Below are positions 1-5,964 of a stretch of 8,529 bases of DNA, piece by piece. This DNA comes from Syntrophaceae bacterium (lineage in GTDB: Bacteria > Desulfobacterota > SM23-61). The notes beneath the pieces are model-generated. The model saw only the letters and a list, made by a program, of their open reading frames with translations, did not search any database and was not told where the DNA came from. Within the stretch, counting starts at the first letter, position 1; the number at the start of each line of letters is the position of its first letter. The stretch spans positions 1 through 8,529 of the forward strand of contig PMCE01000108.1 of assembly GCA_003154025.1 (NCBI GenBank), written 5' to 3'. A program made the translations under genes and the position numbers.

Positions 1-1
1 C

Positions 2-562
2 TCCGTGAAGGATCTGCTGAAACACCAGATGCTTTGGAAAGGGGTCGAAGTCTTTGTCACCCAGTTGGAAACTCCGCTGGAAACGGTAACCAAAGGTCTG
101 ACTATGGCCAAGGGAAAGGGCTCTCTTACCATCCTCAATCCGGCTCCGGCCGTCCCCCTCCCCCCGAAGGTTCTTTCCCTGGTTGATTTCCTGGTTCCCA
201 ACGAATGGGAGGCTCAGACCCTTGCCGGGATGAAAATGAAAGGGAAGAAGGACCTCCCCGCAATGGCCCGAAGGTTGCTGGACAAAGGACCCGGCAATGT
301 GGTGATCACCCTGGGAGCGAAAGGACTTTACTTCCAGAATCGGGATGAAGAGATCTGGATGGATGCTTTCCGGGTGAAGGCCGTGGATTCCACGGCGGCA
401 GGAGATGCCTTCATGGGCGCCCTGGCTTGCGGCCTGGCAGAGGGGAAACCCATCCGGGAAGTACTCCTTTGGGCCAATGCGGCCGGCGCTCTCGCCACCA
501 CGAAACTGGGCGCTCAACTCTCTCTTCCCCGTAGAAAGGAGGTCGAAAGGTTATTGGAATAA
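2..562 (+). CDS. PfkB-family sugar kinase, ribokinase-like, C-terminal part (5' truncated by window)
   Basis: The reading frame is open to the left edge, so the true start lies upstream; the GTG at 5 is only the first possible start codon visible. The 185 visible residues (numbered from that GTG) match the C-terminal part of ribokinase-type kinases, which phosphorylate ribose or a related sugar with ATP in the cytoplasm. Visible motifs are TQLETPLETV (19-28), NPAPA (45-49), PNEWEA (65-70, the PfkB PNExE-like segment), ITLGAKG (101-107), and the PfkB signature DSTAAGDAF (128-136) with D134 as the expected catalytic base. Roughly 120 N-terminal residues holding the sugar-binding lid would be missing compared with a ~300-aa ribokinase. 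The ribokinase-like motifs favour ribose, but other PfkB substrates cannot be excluded without the N-terminus. No obvious terminator follows the TAA stop. Confidence 0.88.
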   Translation, partial: SVKDLLKHQMLWKGVEVFVTQLETPLETVTKGLTMAKGKGSLTILNPAPAVPLPPKVLSLVDFLVPNEWEAQTLAGMKMKGKKDLPAMARRLLDKGPGNVVITLGAKGLYFQNRDEEIWMDAFRVKAVDSTAAGDAFMGALACGLAEGKPIREVLLWANAAGALATTKLGAQLSLPRRKEVERLLE

Positions 563-1007
563 ATGCTCAGTTTTTGGGGCGCGCTTCCCCGGATTTTTTC
601 GGCGGTGAAATCCGCCCGATGGCCGCCATTTTCCGGCTGCCGGTGGGAGGGACACCCAGAGAACGTTCCTTCCGCATCGACATCCACTTTCCGGATATCA
701 CGCCCCCTTTTCCTTAATTCCTCCACTTTTTCAGCGGCCGGGAAAAACATCCCTCCTAGGTTTCTTCGAAGCCATCCCGCTCTGCCGAGATTTGCCGGAG
801 GCGCTCCCATTGGTCTTCCCAGTTCCAAGCTATCCCGATTTTAGTTTGTTGATTATTTCGTTAGTCCTGGTTCCTCCTCTTAAGCCCTTAGAAGAAAATG
901 AGGAAAGAGTATTTCTCATTTATCGGACCGAAGAATATTTTCCCAAGGTTGGTCTTGCCGAGCGAGAAATCTTTACAGAAACTGGGATTTTTTTTTGAAC
1001 TCCTTGG
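563..1007. other. Long intergenic stretch, no convincing gene
   Basis: No frame here gives a convincing protein. Minus-strand translations between about 563 and 828 contain protein-like patches that move between frames and are interrupted by stops, so this may be a decayed gene or chance. The right half (about 840-1000) is more AT-rich and leads into the promoter of the thioredoxin reductase gene. I see no tRNA, strong hairpin terminator or tandem repeat. Confidence 0.4.
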
Positions 1008-1013
1008 TATAAT
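1005..1013 (+). promoter_or_regulatory. Extended -10 promoter for the thioredoxin reductase gene
   Basis: TGGTATAAT is a perfect -10 hexamer (TATAAT, 1008-1013) preceded by TG one base upstream, the extended -10 configuration. No good -35 hexamer lies 16-18 bases upstream, where a T-run occurs instead, which is usual for extended -10 promoters. Transcription would start near 1020, giving a leader of about 28 bases. A Shine-Dalgarno GGAGGA at 1038-1043 sits 4-5 bases before the ATG at 1048. Confidence 0.6.
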
Positions 1014-1047
1014 AAGTAATTAAGACTCCCAAAAACCGGAGGAAAGT

Positions 1048-2676
1048 ATGGCCAAGACAGGGGAACCCAGAGGAGCCGCCGGCAAGGCTATGGAGGAAAA
1101 GACCGAGGCCCGGCTGCGGGAGCTTTTTGAAAAAATGCCCTACCCGGCGCGGGTCCTTCTCTTCACCGATAAAGCACGGAACGAACCATTCAACCAGGCC
1201 GCCCGGCAGGTCTTGCAGATTTTCCGCCAGATGTCCCCGAAAGTTCAACTTGACGAATTCGACCTGGGCGGTGAACAAGCCCGGAAGTGGCATATTGAGA
1301 GTTCTCCCGTGCTCCTCTTTGACCCCGAGCACTACCGGATTCGCTGGCTCGGGGCTCCCATCGGCGAGGAAACTCGAACTCTGATCATCGCCCTCCAGAT
1401 GTTGGGACACCGGAAAACTGGTCTCAGCGACGAATCCCGCAAAATTCTGAAGAAGATCGACTCCCCCCGGAACCTCAAGGTGTTCGTGAGCCCTACCTGC
1501 CCCTATTGCCCCCAGCAGGCCGTCAACGGGCTGAATGCCGCCATTGAAAGGCCCGACCTGATTTCCCTGGAGATCATCGACATTCAAGCCAACCCCGACC
1601 TGGCCCGCAAGTACGGCGCCCAGAGCGTCCCTCAGGTCTTTTCCGACGAGAAGCTGATCGCCATGGGAGCGCAGCCGGAAGAGCTCTTCATGTCCTCCCT
1701 GGAAAAGATGGAGGAGCAGAGGATCTTCATCCCGGAAAGCGATGCGGCGGAAGTGAAGGCAGACGTCGTCATCGTGGGGGGCGGGCCCGCAGGGCTCACG
1801 GCCGGCATTTACACGGCCCGGAGCGGCCTTCAAACGGTCATCGTGGAGAAAGGAATCCTGGGCGGCCAGGTGGCGACCACCCCGGTGGTGGAGAATTACC
1901 CGGGGATCACTCAGGTGGGCGGGAAGGCGCTGGTGGACATCATGGTGGAACACGCTCTCCAGTATGTCAACATCTTCCCCGGAGAGGAAGTCATGGAGAT
2001 CCAGCCCGGCGATCCCATCGGGGTCCTGACCAACCGCAGACGCTTCAAAGCCAGGGCTCTCCTTCTGGCCACCGGGGCCCGTTACCGGAGCCTCGGGGTA
2101 CCGGGAGAGGCCCTTCTTTCCGGTCACGGCGTGAGCTATTGCTCCACTTGCGACGGACCCCTCTTCAGGGGCAAGAAGGTCATCATCGTGGGGGGCGGGG
2201 ACAGCGCCGTCACCGAAGCCCTGAACCTGAAGAATATCAACGTGGATGTGACTCTCGTCCACCGGAGGGATGGCCTGAGAGCCCAGGACCATCTGCTCAA
2301 AAGCCTCCAGGCCAACAACATCCCGGTCCTCTTAAACACCGAGATCCAGGAGATCCGCGGCGATCAGGAAGTCAAGGAAGTGATTCTCTCTAACAACAGG
2401 ACCGGCGAGAAGAAAGCCGTCCCGGTCAACGGCGTCTTCGTGGCCATCGGTTACGACCCGGAAGTCGAGCTGGCCAAGAAGCTGGGAGTGGAGCTGACCC
2501 CCGACGGCTACATCAAGCACAACGGGCGGCACCGGACGAACATTCCGGGCATTTATGCCGCCGGGGATGTGGAGGGAGGCTACAAGCAGATCGTCATCGC
2601 CGCGGGCAAAGGCTCCGAAGCCGCCCTGACCATCTTCGAAGACCTCATCAACCCGTACTGGAAAAAACAGGTTTGA
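1048..2676 (+). CDS. Thioredoxin reductase with N-terminal tandem thioredoxin-like domains (AhpF/PDO-TrxR type fusion)
   Basis: This 542-aa cytoplasmic flavoenzyme should pass electrons from NAD(P)H through FAD to its own CSTC disulfide and on to the thioredoxin-fold domain. Residues about 20-125 form a thioredoxin-like fold without a CXXC. Residues about 140-225 form a second one with CPYC (151-154) and the cis-Pro segment SVPQ (193-196). The reductase follows: FAD-binding GGGPAG (244-249), LGGQ (271-274), redox centre CSTC (365-368), NAD(P)-binding GGGDSA (382-387), HRRDGLRA (405-412) and the C-terminal GDV (506-508). The usual TrxB is about 310-320 aa, so the first ~230 residues are additional. 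The order matches AhpF and glutaredoxin-like PDO-TrxR fusions; no ahpC peroxiredoxin gene is nearby, so the partner is unknown. The ATG is supported by GGAGGA. The TGA stop shows that UGA normally terminates here. Confidence 0.93.
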   Translation: MAKTGEPRGAAGKAMEEKTEARLRELFEKMPYPARVLLFTDKARNEPFNQAARQVLQIFRQMSPKVQLDEFDLGGEQARKWHIESSPVLLFDPEHYRIRWLGAPIGEETRTLIIALQMLGHRKTGLSDESRKILKKIDSPRNLKVFVSPTCPYCPQQAVNGLNAAIERPDLISLEIIDIQANPDLARKYGAQSVPQVFSDEKLIAMGAQPEELFMSSLEKMEEQRIFIPESDAAEVKADVVIVGGGPAGLTAGIYTARSGLQTVIVEKGILGGQVATTPVVENYPGITQVGGKALVDIMVEHALQYVNIFPGEEVMEIQPGDPIGVLTNRRRFKARALLLATGARYRSLGVPGEALLSGHGVSYCSTCDGPLFRGKKVIIVGGGDSAVTEALNLKNINVDVTLVHRRDGLRAQDHLLKSLQANNIPVLLNTEIQEIRGDQEVKEVILSNNRTGEKKAVPVNGVFVAIGYDPEVELAKKLGVELTPDGYIKHNGRHRTNIPGIYAAGDVEGGYKQIVIAAGKGSEAALTIFEDLINPYWKKQV

Positions 2677-2767
2677 GGTTCGAGGCCCGAGGCCCGAGGT
2701 TTAAGGAAAAAACAAGAACATCGGATTTCTCTTTAGCCTCGAGCCTCGGACCACGTGCCTCGCGCCT
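2677..2767. repeat. Heptad-periodic inverted repeat between convergent genes; possible bidirectional terminator
   Basis: The whole spacer between the two converging stop codons has a 7-base period. The left arm is built of heptads close to GGCCCGA (two exact copies at 2684-2697, flanked by GGTTCGA and GGTTTAA). The right arm contains the reverse-complement type, heptads such as GCCTCGA and GCCTCGG. The inner arms, 2687-2702 and 2733-2749, pair over about 15 bases with one mismatch and a wobble, around a ~30-base loop. In RNA this would give a long GC-rich hairpin from either strand, which could end transcription of both neighbours or protect 3' ends. There is no clear U-tract after either arm. 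Two other spacers in the window (6747-6818, 8141-8230) show the same heptad design. Confidence 0.6.
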
Positions 2768-4186
2768 CTATTCGATCGGCGGTTTCTTATCCTTCCAACC
2801 CGTTAGGGTTTCATAAGCGGCGGCGGCTTTCAGGACCGTCGTCTCGGCCAGCCTGCGGCCCACGATCTGCAGCCCCACGGGCAGGCCTTCGGAAGTGAAC
2901 CCGCAAGGGATGGAGATCGCGGGAAGCCCGGTCATGGTGATGGCGTAGGTCAGGTACAGCCACTCCTGATAGTTCTTCATGGGTTGTCCATTGATCTCTT
3001 TCGGGTAAATCCATTCCTGGGGGAAGGGGGGAACCGCCACCGTAGGGGTCAGGAGAAGGTCGACCTTCTCGAAGAACTTCCGGACGGTGTGGTATAGAGC
3101 CGTCCTTGCTCTCTCGGCTTCTCCAATCTGCTTGGGCGTCAGCGGAAACCCCTGTTCGATGTTCCAGACCAGGTTGGGATTCATCTGGCCGCGCCACTTC
3201 TCCAGCTTCTCCCCGTGCAGAGCCACCATCCGAAGCGCGCGGGTCACGTGGATGATCTGCTGGACACCGCTAAAATCCGGTTCCGCCTGCTCTACCCGGC
3301 ACCCCAGTTCGGCGAATCGGCGGGCCGCAGCGCTAAAAATTCTTTCCACTTCATGGTCCACGGCGGAAATCTTCAGGTCCGGGCTCCAGGCCACTCGGAG
3401 TCCTCGGGTTTCCGGATTTTCCACCGCCGCCAGAAATTCTCCGGGTTTCACCGGAAAAGAGATGGGGGAGCGGTCGTCTTGTCCCGCCATCACCTCAAGC
3501 ATGAGCGCCGTGTCCTTAACCGTCCGGGCCATGGGGCCTTCCACGGCCAAGGCATCCCAACCCAGTTGGCTCGGATACATGGGCACCAGCCCGGCTGAGG
3601 TGCGGAACCCGACGACTCCGCAGAAGGATGCGGGGATCCGGAGGGACCCCCCCAGATCGCTCCCCGTGGCCAGGGGGCCGAGCCCGCAAGCCAAGGCCAC
3701 GGCAGATCCTCCGCTGGATCCGCCGCAGGTGTGGCTCAGTCTCCAGGGATTGCGGGTGGCCCCGAAGACCTGGTTATAGGTATTGGCTCCCGCGCCGAAT
3801 TCGGGGGTGTTCGTCTTTCCCATGACGATCGCCCCCGCAGCCTTCAGCCGCTCCACGCTCAAGGCGTCCTCTTCGGGGACGAAATGCTCGTAAATTTTGG
3901 ATCCCCAGGTGGTTCGGATCCCGGCCGTGAGGGTCAAATCCTTGATGGAGACGGGAATCCCATGCACGAGTCCGAGTTTTTCCCCGCGCATGACCGCGGC
4001 CTCGGCCTTCTTCGCCGCTTCCCGGGCCATCTCCGGCACAACGGTGCAATAGGCGTTGACCTGGGGGTTGACCTTCTCGATTCGCGCCAGGACCGCATCG
4101 ACGATCTCCACCGGAGATATTTTTTTGTTCTTTACCGCCGAGGCCATCTCTGCGGCCGGCATGAAGCATAGATCTTTCGCGTTCAA
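2768..4186 (-). CDS. Amidase-signature family hydrolase (GatA-like amidase)
   Basis: This 472-aa protein belongs to the amidase signature family, which hydrolyses or transfers amide bonds using a Ser-cisSer-Lys triad. The triad is visible: K82 in VSIKDL, S157 in GGSSGGS (155-161), and the nucleophile S181 in GSDLGGS (175-181), followed by the conserved FCGVVGFR stretch (188-195). The C-terminal TGLPAISIPCG is also typical. The length fits the family. No gatC or gatB lies nearby, so a stand-alone amidase (aliphatic or aryl amide, nitrile-pathway or catabolic) is more likely than the tRNA amidotransferase subunit; the substrate cannot be read from sequence. The start chosen is TTG at 4184-4186, because a strong AAAGGAG (4193-4199) lies 6 bases upstream. 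The next ATG (codon 9) has no such site. The stop is TAG, and the gene converges on the thioredoxin reductase gene. Confidence 0.9.
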   Translation of the reverse strand: MNAKDLCFMPAAEMASAVKNKKISPVEIVDAVLARIEKVNPQVNAYCTVVPEMAREAAKKAEAAVMRGEKLGLVHGIPVSIKDLTLTAGIRTTWGSKIYEHFVPEEDALSVERLKAAGAIVMGKTNTPEFGAGANTYNQVFGATRNPWRLSHTCGGSSGGSAVALACGLGPLATGSDLGGSLRIPASFCGVVGFRTSAGLVPMYPSQLGWDALAVEGPMARTVKDTALMLEVMAGQDDRSPISFPVKPGEFLAAVENPETRGLRVAWSPDLKISAVDHEVERIFSAAARRFAELGCRVEQAEPDFSGVQQIIHVTRALRMVALHGEKLEKWRGQMNPNLVWNIEQGFPLTPKQIGEAERARTALYHTVRKFFEKVDLLLTPTVAVPPFPQEWIYPKEINGQPMKNYQEWLYLTYAITMTGLPAISIPCGFTSEGLPVGLQIVGRRLAETTVLKAAAAYETLTGWKDKKPPIE

Positions 4187-4192
4187 GGGTTT

Positions 4193-4199
4193 CTCCTTT
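4193..4199 (-). promoter_or_regulatory. Ribosome binding site fixing a TTG start (amidase)
   Basis: Read on the minus strand this is AAAGGAG, six bases before TTG at 4184-4186. The spacing decides for the TTG over the downstream ATG at codon 9. Confidence 0.65.
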
Positions 4200-4244
4200 C
4201 AGGAATAAAAGATGAGGGCGGGACGGAAAAGACTCTGAGGATCG

Positions 4245-4284
4245 AAAAAAGAGGGACTCCCCGCCTTTCGAGAGACGCGGGGAG
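4245..4284 (-). terminator. Rho-independent-like terminator after the selenocysteine rhodanese gene
   Basis: On the minus strand, CTCCCCGC (4277-4284) pairs perfectly with GCGGGGAG (4257-4264) around a 12-base loop whose ends can pair weakly too. After six bases comes a run of six U (4245-4250). It begins about a dozen bases after the rhodanese stop. The gap between stem and U-tract makes it less than ideal, but its position after the true stop fits a rhodanese gene ending at 4296. Confidence 0.55.
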
Positions 4285-4295
4285 CATCTAAAAGA

Positions 4296-4712
4296 CTACT
4301 TGGCTTCCACGGGGAAGTTGGCCTGAGACCATTCTTTCCATCCGCCCTTGAGGGCGTAGACTTTGGTGAATCCCATGCTCATCAGATCCTGTGCCACCCG
4401 GGCACTGGTCCCCTCGCTGGGTCAGGCGCAGTAGAGGATGATGGTCTTGTCCTTCCCGTATTTCTGGGCCCACGTCTTGGTTGCTTTGCTGGGATCTTCC
4501 CGGACCGCCCCCAGGATCTTCATCTGGGCCTTGTCCCAGTCTCCGGTAGCCCGGACATCCAGGACGGCCACATCCGGCTTGCCCAACATCTCCTTGAGCT
4601 GTTCCTTGGTCATGCGGGGAATTTTTTCCGCCCCCCCAACCGAACCGACCCCCATGGCCAGGACGGCGAGAATGGCGGTTATCCCGCAAATCATCGGCAT
4701 TCTTTTCCGCAT
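4296..4712 (-). CDS. Exported rhodanese-like sulfurtransferase with a probable selenocysteine (UGA) at the catalytic position
   Basis: Reading through one in-frame UGA (4422-4424) gives a 138-aa single-domain rhodanese. Residues 1-28 look like a Sec signal peptide (MRKRMPMICG, hydrophobic core, cleavage near GGA-EK), so it should act in the periplasm. Rhodanese features are DVAVLDVR (47-54), LGAV (67-70), the strand IILYCA (91-96), U97, the active-site loop PSEGTS (98-103) with A-R following, and ALKGGWKEW near the C-terminus. The loop and the distance to KGG match ordinary rhodaneses when U97 is aligned to the catalytic Cys; C95 is an extra thiol two residues before. Only 96 aa would remain if UGA stopped, cutting the domain at its active site, while the frame continues with rhodanese-like sequence to TAG. 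AGGAGG (4721-4726) lies 8 bases before the ATG. Rhodaneses move sulfane sulfur; the partner here is unknown. A sequencing error or a one-codon pseudogene is the alternative. Confidence 0.8.
4385..4410 (-). promoter_or_regulatory. Candidate bacterial SECIS element (bSECIS)
   Basis: In the mRNA just after the UGA, GUGCC (4405-4401) pairs perfectly with GGCAC (4395-4391) around the 5-base loop CGGGU. The stem continues below an A-A mismatch with CC/GG and then, past one bulged A, with GA/UC. The apical loop starts 21 nucleotides after the UGA and has a G as its second base. Both agree with the known bacterial SECIS consensus (loop about 16-37 nt downstream, G among the first two loop bases). The element would recruit SelB with Sec-tRNA to recode the UGA at 4422-4424. 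Confidence 0.65.
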
Positions 4713-4789
4713 CGTCGAATCCTCCTCGAAAAAATTCCTTCCTCCTTGGCAAAAGGGGAGGGATCCGCGGGCCGACCGCAGAAGCCGGT

Positions 4790-5227
4790 TTACAGATAGC
4801 GGACCAGGCGAACAGCCTTGGAGAGGACAAACACCCGGGCGTTGTTGCTCTTCGGATCGGCCGGGAAGACGAAGAACCCCGGCCGTTTGGGGTCATAGCC
4901 CAGCGTCGAGCCGACCATGACCTCTCCATCGATGAAGGTCACTTCCACGATCCGCCCGGAGGGGCGTTCCCCCGGAGTATATTCCCTTCGGTCGGCATAG
5001 TCAGGCTTTCCGGAAAAATCCCGCACGAAGAAGACGGCCTTCAAATCCCGGAGAAGAATCTCCGTTCCCTCCTTGAGGTCGGCGGCTTCCGTCGGAAAAA
5101 TATGGAAGCTGGGTTTGTTGGGGGCAAAATCCTGGGTAAAGCCTTTGATCATTTGGCCATCCAGATACCGGGCAACAATCTTTACCTTTTCCACGGCGCG
5201 AACCCGACCTTTTCCGTTTCCCCGCAT
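4790..5227 (-). CDS. Small protein of unknown function with two internal repeats
   Basis: I do not assign a function. The 145-aa protein has no signal peptide or membrane segment and looks cytoplasmic. It contains two similar beta-rich units: residues about 16-70 (IVARYLDGQMIKGF, then PNKPSFHIFP) and about 93-145 (IVEVTFIDGEVMVGS, then PKRPGFFVFP). Each has the pattern I-V-x4-DG-x3-x-G, an aromatic/Asp-Pro turn, P-x-F-x-(I/V)-FP, and a closing AV-(F/R)-(F/L)-VR strand. This points to duplication of one domain. I vaguely recall similar DG...KG...P..F domains of unknown function in deltaproteobacterial proteins. The ATG at 5225-5227 has no strong ribosome site, and the GTG at codon 12 (just before EKVKIVARY) is another candidate. 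It precedes the rhodanese gene on the same strand with a 77-base gap, so co-transcription is possible. Confidence 0.75.
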   Translation of the reverse strand: MRGNGKGRVRAVEKVKIVARYLDGQMIKGFTQDFAPNKPSFHIFPTEAADLKEGTEILLRDLKAVFFVRDFSGKPDYADRREYTPGERPSGRIVEVTFIDGEVMVGSTLGYDPKRPGFFVFPADPKSNNARVFVLSKAVRLVRYL

Positions 5228-5378
5228 TCATCCCGGAATTCGGATTTTTTTCCGAGAATCCAACCTTCGCCACCATTTTATAGACCTTTGCGGGCCCAGT
5301 CAAATAGATTTCAAGGTCGAAGAAGGAATTCTCCCCCCTCCTGATCCGTGACTGCCACGGGATAGAATCGCTCTATTT

Positions 5379-5407
5379 TTGACCGCGGACGGACGATGGG
5401 GTAATAT
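5379..5407 (+). promoter_or_regulatory. Sigma-70-type promoter for the small exported protein
   Basis: TTGACC (5379-5384) and TAATAT (5402-5407) are separated by exactly 17 bases, a good match to the housekeeping consensus. An overlapping TATATA (5405-5410) gives an alternative -10 at a longer spacer. Transcription would start near 5414, leaving a leader of about 20 bases that contains the Shine-Dalgarno AGGAGG (5421-5426) 7 bases before the ATG. Confidence 0.65.
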
Positions 5408-5433
5408 ATAAATATATAAAAGGAGGCGGGCTG

Positions 5434-5781
5434 ATGAGAAAATTTCTCATTTTTTCTCTCCTTTGGTTCTGGGCGTTATCCGGTCTGTTTTCCCCTGTCC
5501 CCTCCCGGGGAGAAGATCGAAGCCCGGGGGCCGACGGGAAGGCAGGAGTGAAGCAGAGCACCTCGGGAACTCTCAAGGGAAAAGCCAAGGAGGAAATGAA
5601 AGCGGTCCAGAAGGACACCAAACGGGCCGGTCAAGAAATCCAACAGTCGACCCAAGAACTCCCCTCGAAGGCGGGAAAGGAATTCAAGAAGACGGGCAGC
5701 GCGCTGAAAAAAGCGGGGAAAGAAATAAAAGACAACGCCGAAGAATCCTTTGAGGACGTCAAAAAGCTACTCAAGAAATAA
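5434..5781 (+). CDS. Small exported Lys/Glu-rich amphipathic repeat protein (LEA-like)
   Basis: The 115-aa protein starts with a clear Sec signal peptide (MRKFLIF, hydrophobic to about residue 20, likely cleavage near residue 26). The mature part has no Cys or Trp, is very rich in Lys, Glu, Ala and Gln, and should form amphipathic helix or be disordered. Three related units of 14-15 residues are visible: RAGQEIQ (64-70), KAGKEFK (79-85) and KAGKEIK (93-99). Such composition recalls LEA-like or apolipoprotein-like stress proteins that coat membranes or proteins, but no specific family can be claimed. Promoter, AGGAGG and ATG are all well formed, so expression is likely. It is the only plus-strand gene in a run of minus-strand genes, hence transcribed alone. 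Confidence 0.8.
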   Translation: MRKFLIFSLLWFWALSGLFSPVPSRGEDRSPGADGKAGVKQSTSGTLKGKAKEEMKAVQKDTKRAGQEIQQSTQELPSKAGKEFKKTGSALKKAGKEIKDNAEESFEDVKKLLKK

Positions 5782-5871
5782 TCTGCGCCCAAGAATCCCT
5801 CGTCGCCCTTTTCAATTTCCAACCTTCCACCTCCCCCTCGCAGACTCCGACGCAATCGGCGAAAGAATCCA

Positions 5872-5946
5872 TCAGCCGTCCAAAGCGGGAACCTTGGTCA
5901 GGGCCGAAGTCACCAGGGCCGCGAGAGCGATGGTCTCATATTCCAT
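5872..5946 (-). CDS. Possible micro-ORF downstream of the nucleoside phosphorylase (24 aa)
   Basis: An ATG at 5944-5946 (minus strand) opens 24 codons ending in TGA. The peptide begins MEYETIALAALVTSAL and is hydrophobic in the middle. It lies 18 bases after the phosphorylase stop, close enough for translational coupling, but I see no good ribosome site. A 10-base palindrome TTCCCGGGAA (5952-5961) sits between the two. It may be chance or the remnant of a longer gene. Confidence 0.2.
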   Translation of the reverse strand: MEYETIALAALVTSALTKVPALDG

Positions 5947-5964
5947 GCGATTTCCCGGGAATAC

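Noticed and set aside
973..2292. Long antisense frame (439 aa) opposite the thioredoxin reductase
   Set aside because: His/Asp/Gly-rich shadow typical of GC-rich coding DNA; the plus strand has all enzyme motifs, promoter and ribosome site.
2677..2700. tRNA T-arm-like GGTTCGA
   Set aside because: No cloverleaf can be formed; the match belongs to the heptad repeat.
3087..3779. Plus-strand frame (230 aa) opposite the amidase
   Set aside because: Ser/Pro/Arg-rich antisense shadow of the amidase with no motif or ribosome site.
4422..4712. The rhodanese as a truncated 96-aa protein ending at UGA, or UGA read as Trp
   Set aside because: The domain would be cut immediately before its nucleophile, and the downstream frame stays rhodanese-like. 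UGA as Trp is unlikely because the TrxR gene ends in TGA and Trp is encoded by TGG throughout.
4729..4762. Possible terminator between the repeat protein and the rhodanese
   Set aside because: On the minus strand a weak, bulged hairpin is followed at a distance by six U; pairing and spacing are too poor, and it overlaps the rhodanese leader.
4288..4929. Long minus-strand frame (213 aa) overlapping the rhodanese and the repeat protein
   Set aside because: Gly/Arg/Pro-rich translation with no domain; it is a shifted frame over two better genes.
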